From positions 14,326,326-14,390,325 of the forward strand of contig NC_072460.1 in the NCBI RefSeq assembly GCF_027596085.1: 64,000 bases of DNA. The letters run 5' to 3'. The notes beneath the pieces are model-generated. The model had not been told where the DNA came from. It saw only the letters and a program-made list of their open reading frames with translations, and did no database searches. The first letter of the stretch is position 1. Each line of letters starts with the position of its first letter. Source of the DNA: Anoplopoma fimbria. Its lineage: Eukaryota > Chordata > Actinopteri > Perciformes > Anoplopomatidae. The translations under genes were made by a program, and so were the position numbers. Shown here in pieces: positions 23,529 through 64,000 of this stretch.

Positions 23529-23924
23529 CAATAGATATATACAAGGAGTGAGAGAGAGAGAGAGAGAGGGAGAAAGAGGGACTGTGTTTGGGGGAGAAAG
23601 AAAGAAAGAAAGCAGAGGGCAGAGTGAGAGGGAAGGCAGGGAAAAGAGGCAAGAAGTTACAACAACCCCTGAGGATGAAGTGGTGACTGGGTGATATAGA
23701 GAGATGAGGAGAAAGAACTTGTGACAAGGACCGATTGGCAGTGTGGACCACCTGCACAGGAGAAAAGGACAGTAAGGAGCTGAATATTTGGAAAAGCAAA
23801 GAAACATTGGAACCTCCTCACTGGATCAAAGCTGCCTCTTCAAGCATCATAGAAGGACAAAAGAGAGAGTGTGACAAGACAGACATCTCTACAGGTGTAG
23901 TTGCAGACAGGTGGACAGCCAGAC
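23241..23924 (+). promoter_or_regulatory. Probable promoter and 5' leader of lgr6
   Basis: The stretch before the lgr6 start codon contains TATAAAC at 23241-23247, a CCAAT box at 23447-23451 and a GA-rich block at 23497-23570. No in-frame start competes in the last 100 bases and no splice acceptor is obvious just upstream of the ATG at 23925, so the leader may be unspliced. The transcription start cannot be placed. Confidence 0.35.
23497..23570. repeat. GA-rich polypurine tract before lgr6
   Basis: Two GA arrays are separated by about 25 bp in the presumed promoter or 5' leader. Such tracts can bind GAGA-type factors or form triplexes; no function is shown here. Confidence 0.85.
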
Positions 23925-59607
<35,683 letters not shown>

Positions 59608-60665
59608 GCCTCCAAGCTAACTGGGACAAATAGCTGGAACACTATGGACACTAAAGGACCATCATCGAACCACAGCTGCAAGACCCGCTCTGGGTTATCA
59701 ACCCTCAAGAACCTCAGAATGAGTCCACACAGAGACTGTAGAGGACTCTAGAGAATTATATGAGAACATTAAAGTGCCTTCTGAAAATGGTTATTGCAAC
59801 TAAAAGTTTGCCAAGTAAAAACTATTAAAGGAAACACCCAACTACAACATGTCTGTTAAAATAAACGACAATTTCAGACACTACCCAGTGGACTGCTTGA
59901 GTCATGGACTCACATGACAAAAAGAAAGCTCAAACAAAAGCTGTTATCTACATGGAATATCTAAGCGTCAGATAAATCAATGGTTAAGCCAGGGGGAATT
60001 AAGGTAGAACCGGTAGAATTTTAAGTGTAAATGATGTTTTTCCAATATGTGATCATGACACATGCAGCTTAGAGGTTACAGATTGTTTGGTTATATTTTA
60101 AGTGGAGTTATCTTATTATTTTCTTTAATATAAGTTCTATGCTATTGCTAAGGTCTGTTTCAAAGAAAGGGAGTCATTATCAGACACACCAGGACATCTT
60201 TTACCAGAGTAAGCTACCATTTTTCATTCACAGAATTGTTATAGTCAAATGTTTCTCTGCAACTGCGTAATATCTGTTATGAGGAAGTTATTCTTTGTGG
60301 CAGCAAAATGCAACAGATTCATACAGTTTACATGTTTTTTTTACCCAAATATGCAAATCTGCCCAATATGAGGCAAGCAGTTATCCAGACTGAATGGGAT
60401 ATAGCTATCTTTCTACAGACATTAGAGTAGGCTAGCAATATGTACATACAATGTAACTACCTCTGAACTAGCATGGTATTGACTCACTACAGCCTTATGA
60501 TGTTTGTCTCCCTTTTTATATGATAAACAGCAAATATATAATTTTATATATTAAGAAATAAATCCTTAGTTTGTAAAAAAAAAAAACTTGCTATTTAGGA
60601 TGTACATACTTTGTATAAAACCTGTAAGCATATGTTTGAATAAAATGATTATCTTCATACTGTAT
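59608..60665 (+). terminator. lgr6: lgr6 3' untranslated region and poly(A) signals
   Basis: After the TGA at 59605-59607 the sequence is AT-rich and non-coding. AATAAA occurs at 60557-60562 and 60639-60644, either of which could direct cleavage. The second lies about 110 bp from the oppositely oriented poly(A) signal of ube2t. Confidence 0.6.
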
Positions 60666-60773
60666 ATACCATCAACCACTCCGCTTCTGCTACTACTGTG
60701 AAACACACCAGCACACATCACAATAAGCTTGTCATACATTACATTAGTTCTATCAATTAGTGTTAAAATAAAC

Positions 60774-60779
60774 TTTATT
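60774..60779 (-). terminator. ube2t: ube2t poly(A) signal
   Basis: TTTATT on the + strand is AATAAA on the minus strand, 214 bp past the ube2t stop codon. It faces the lgr6 signal at 60639. Confidence 0.6.
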
Positions 60780-60992
60780 TTCACGACACAAACATAAAAA
60801 AGTATACAATACAATATAAATATATTATTATATTATATTATTTCTTGAATAGGAAAAGGAATACATTTAAAGTGAAATTAAGTAGGTTTTAGCGCTAAAT
60901 TAAAAGTAATATCATACTCTTTACAAGCAGGTGTATAAGGAATGTTTGATCTGGAGAGGAGAGACCTGTGGCTCTTACAAGCAAGATGGAAA

Positions 60993-62636
60993 CTACACAC
61001 AGGTTTTCTTTGGTGGCTCCACTGCCTCCTGGTCTGTCCCGAGAGCCTCTCTTTTGCGGGATGAAGCTTTCTGATCTGGAGTATTTTCTTTGTTGCCCTC
61101 CACGACTCCCTAAACAATGACGATTACAAACTATTTTAGACAATGACATACATCACATTGACAGGATATGCTCCCCCAAATCCCAAAACTGAAAATTATT
61201 AAATGGAGAGGTCACATTTGAATATAAATCAAACACTCTGCATCACTTTGTTGTAAGTCAATATTAAGTTAGTAGACAACATTCTACAGAGGAACAACAG
61301 CACCCCCTTGTGGGAAAAATATAACACTACGTAGAGTCAGTTCCATGACAGACAGTACAGTGCTGTGGAACAAGTGACAATAATCATGTCACCCACTAAG
61401 AATAATGGATCCTACCCAAGGTCAGTATGTTATGTAATTAAAAACGCTAAAGAGGAAATGTGTCTCAATCATGAACAACAGTAAATGTATTACAACTGTT
61501 TCACCCATAAATCAGAAAGACTTACCTTGTTCTTCTGAACGGCATGTTCTTGTGTCCACTTCCTGGCCTTTTCCGTAAACAGCTGTTTGTTGTATTTGAA
61601 CTCTGACGACTGCATTCAAAAAATGTAAGCGTCTCTTTAAATGTGTATACGGCAGAGATACACAATTGATCACAGTGTTACAATTCAAATGCTTTCCACT
61701 GAAATTTTAAAAAACGCAAGGCTGAATTTTTGTGAGAAAATGTAAAGGTGTTTCAGACTGATATCTAAACTGTTAGCTGTTAATAACTTTTATTTTGGGC
61801 TTTGTATAAAAAAAATGCATGTTAAAAAAAGTAAGTCAGGTGCAAAATTGAAGGATAGGGTTATTTAGTTTAGTCATACTAATCTTAAAAAAAAATTGTT
61901 GTACTGTTACATATACATATTTGTATTAGAGTACTCACAAAAACAAATAACACCACCAGTGTGATTGAGTTTCAAAATGATGCTAGTCCAACAGAGTAAA
62001 ATATCTGTGAATGCGAGATAATGTGTGACTCACTACATCAGCCATGAGAGGGTCATCTGGATTGGGGTCAGTCATGAGGAGCTGAATGGAGGTGAGGACT
62101 GTGGAGATGTTTAGGGATGGCCTCCAGGCACCCTTAATAATAGTAATACAAAACAATAATAAAAATCTGACTGTGGACAAACAAAACCAGATAATGGATG
62201 TGATTTCTATAACAGCTTCATTTTTGGTTGGTAAATCCAACCTTTGGTGGGAGTTTGAGGGCATCATGGCAGATCCGTCCTGAATTGTCGATGTTTGGGT
62301 GGTAGATGGGGGTCAAGAATCGCATTTTGGGAGGTTCAAACGGGTACCTATGAGAGGAAAACAGCAGGTCAGTAATACTAGACTGCAGCAAGTGTCTAAA
62401 AAGGTGAAAATGAGAGATCAATGCTAACGCCTGGAGGAAAAAGTACCTTTCTGGGACATTGATCTCCAAGGAGAAGAGTCCACCTTCATATGGAGTCCCT
62501 GTTCCACCCACTATCTCTGTAAACCAGAGGAAGTATATAAAACAATGATCAGGTAAACTAAACACATATGTAGCTTGTCATATATATATATATTATATTA
62601 TATATATATTATATTTATATATATATATATATATTA

Positions 62637-62731
<95 letters not shown>

Positions 62732-63046
62732 CAATCCTTTATTAGTCCCACAATGGGGAAATTACAAACTCTGCATTTAACCCATCCCGGAGGAGCAGTG
62801 GGCTGCTAAGAAGCGCCCGGGGAGCAACTTGGGGTTGGGTGTCTTGCTCAAGGACACCTCGATGTTGACTGTAGAGGGGTTTGAACCACCAACCTCTATG
62901 TGGCAAATAGTTGAGAACAGTCTCTGAGAGTACTTACGGGCCCGGAGCTCGTCTATCCGTTCCTCGGTCTGCCAGCATGTTATCCCGGGAGGAGGCTCGG
63001 TGCTCAGCATCTGAAGTTCACGCTTCAAACGGGAAGTCCTCTGCAT
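60993..63046 (-). CDS. ube2t: Ubiquitin-conjugating enzyme E2 T (Fanconi anaemia pathway)
   Basis: Six coding exons: 63046-62938, 62516-62447, 62347-62242, 62132-62034, 61609-61526 and 61109-60993. Phases are 1, 2, 0, 0, 0 and the product has 194 residues (human 197). It is the E2 that, with the FANCL ligase, monoubiquitinates FANCD2 and FANCI for interstrand crosslink repair in the nucleus. Seen in the sequence: the N-terminal [14 protein letters not shown] helix, PPPGITCW, the [20 protein letters not shown] core with the HPN motif, the catalytic Cys at residue 86 in GRICHDALK, Lys91 which in human UBE2T is the autoubiquitination site, and [18 protein letters not shown]. The C-terminal tail is Lys-rich (SSRKREA, PPKKTCV) as in other UBE2T proteins, with little strict conservation. 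The first coding exon starts one base before the ATG, and a noncoding exon ends at 63245. All splice sites are GT-AG. Confidence 0.96.
62581..62730. repeat. TA then AAT microsatellite in ube2t intron
   Basis: An interrupted TA array at 62581-62677 passes into about 17 AAT units ending at 62730, directly abutting the dispersed repeat that follows. Confidence 0.96.
62731..62912 (+). mobile_element. Dispersed repeat copy B in the ube2t intron after the first coding exon
   Basis: This segment reads CTTTATTAGTCCCACAATGG, then CATCCCGGAGGAGCAGTGGG, GAAGCGCCCGGGGAGCAACT, CTTGCTCAAGGACACCTCGA and GGTTTGAACCACCAACCTCT. The first half matches copy A at 8463-8576 in opposite orientation. It ends only about 25 bp from the splice donor of the first coding exon at 62937. 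The AAT array is probably its tail. The class is not clear; the GGTTTGAACC block is like a tRNA B box but no A box was seen. Confidence 0.75.
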
Positions 63047-63244
63047 CCTGCTCCGGGGAGATGGAGGAACGGGATTTGATTAATACTAGCTACATAAACA
63101 AAGTATTGACATTGGATCCTCGTGTATTTATGTAGCGTTTTGACCTGTCAGACCGGTTAAATCACGACGTCTTTGTTATTCTAATAACCGCAACTTAGTC
63201 GAAACAATATGTTATTTACTCGATATTTAATGAAAATCACTTAC

Positions 63245-63330
63245 CTTGCTCCGGTTTCAGCAGCTGTCGTCCACTGAACAGTCGCTGTTATAGCTCAACT
63301 TCAAAACACCGAGAACAGCCGTTTGTTTTG
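63245..63330 (-). promoter_or_regulatory. ube2t: Noncoding first exon and promoter side of ube2t
   Basis: On the minus strand GCAAG followed by GTAAGTGA at 63245 is a strong donor, pairing with the acceptor at 63048-63050 just before the start codon. Upstream lie TTTGAA at 63305-63300, a possible cell-cycle homology region (CHR), and CCGGA ETS-type sites. No TATA box is seen. The 5' end of the exon is not defined by the sequence and the upper limit is approximate. Confidence 0.5.
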
Positions 63331-63343
63331 TATTTCCCTCCGG

Positions 63344-63345
63344 TT

Positions 63346-63375
<30 letters not shown>
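63344..63375. repeat. TTC trinucleotide array upstream of ube2t
   Basis: About ten TTC units, next to the presumed start of ube2t transcription. Confidence 0.95.
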
Positions 63376-63376
<1 letters not shown>

Positions 63377-63442
63377 AATGTTTGTTGGCGGCTGGCAAAC
63401 CAGCTCAGAGCTGCATTACCGCCAACAGCAGGACTGGAGGTG
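63376..63442. mobile_element. Repeat fragment joined to the TTC array
   Basis: AATGTTTGTTGGCGGCTGGC followed by AAACCAGCTCAGAGCTGCAT and TACCGCCAACAGCAGGACTG resembles a short conserved segment often found beside TTC runs in fish genomes. It is probably the end of a transposable element. Class unknown. Confidence 0.55.
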
Positions 63443-64000
63443 GGAAAAATAAAAAGATAAAACTATTTTAGCTATTGTTTCTTTTAAAGACTTGATGATA
63501 TGACAATATTTTGCAATACATAGATGTTTTCCAGTGTCATTATCATCCCATTAGCCCTGCCTTACTGACTGTGCACATGTCATAATGAATATCTATTAGT
63601 GCTTTCCAGATGAAACGTGTAGGTCTACATGCTTCATTCTGGCTGTTTATTTGGCCATAATATCCACCTGCTGCTCATGTTCCTCTACACCAACAGGAAC
63701 CCCAAAGAAGCATGTAGCTTGCTTAATTTCCATACTCTACATTATAAGGAATATATAAATGATGATCTGACAGAACTTGTGGTTTTTAGGGTTGAAAAAC
63801 TATGACTAGAAACACAGAGTCTGAAATATTGGTACACATAGTGCAGAATACTGGAAGTTGTTCAGACTTGTCCTTCAATATTGTCTGTCATTGCAACACC
63901 AATCCACCCACAACTTATGAAATGTGTCTCATTACGTACCCAGCAGTCTGTTAAAACGCTCGTGCCAGGATGTGTATCATATTGCCCCTTTAGATTAAAA
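63443..64000. other. Right flank, no feature recognised
   Basis: AT-rich non-coding sequence upstream of ube2t. No exon, RNA gene or known repeat was recognised before the window ends. Confidence 0.4.

Noticed and set aside
62868..62880. GGTTTGAACC as the B box of a tRNA gene
   Set aside because: No A box, acceptor stem or cloverleaf could be found. It belongs to a dispersed repeat.

Overview
The window looks like nuclear genomic DNA from a ray-finned fish, most likely a spiny-rayed teleost. The reasons are intron-rich vertebrate genes with canonical GT-AG splice sites, two let-7 microRNA hairpins, more than twenty long dinucleotide arrays (mostly CA/GT), and several degenerate dispersed repeats of types common in teleosts. 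Nothing prokaryotic is present. Four protein-coding genes can be rebuilt exon by exon with matching intron phases, plus one microRNA pair.

Layout. (1) 781-1151, + strand: two let-7 hairpins about 200 bp apart. (2) 1783-3066, - strand: a three-exon adenosine receptor of the A3/A1 type, 330 residues. (3) 5184-7176, - strand: a five-coding-exon ETS transcription factor of the SPI (PU.1/Spi-B/Spi-C) subfamily, 272 residues. (4) 7371-23900: about 16 kb without a convincing gene, holding microsatellites, a LINE reverse-transcriptase tail and other decayed repeats. (5) 23925-59607, + strand: lgr6, the R-spondin receptor, 18 coding exons and 964 residues, with a 14 kb first intron crowded with microsatellites. 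(6) 60993-63046, - strand: ube2t, the Fanconi-anaemia E2 ubiquitin-conjugating enzyme, six coding exons and 194 residues, tail to tail with lgr6. (7) 63440-64000: nothing recognisable.

The genes do not form a pathway. lgr6 acts in Wnt/R-spondin signalling, the adenosine receptor in purinergic G-protein signalling, the SPI factor probably in blood-cell transcription, and ube2t in DNA crosslink repair. The lgr6-ube2t pair matches the neighbouring LGR6 and UBE2T genes of human 1q32, where ADORA1 and ELF3 also lie, so the block is probably an old vertebrate linkage group. No clearly new biological system was found. The most interesting points are the divergent adenosine receptor, the let-7 pair whose hairpin backbones and mature sequences seem to come from different family members, the lgr6 exon 15 splice donor that runs straight into a CA array, and perfect short-loop inverted repeats in lgr6 intron 1.
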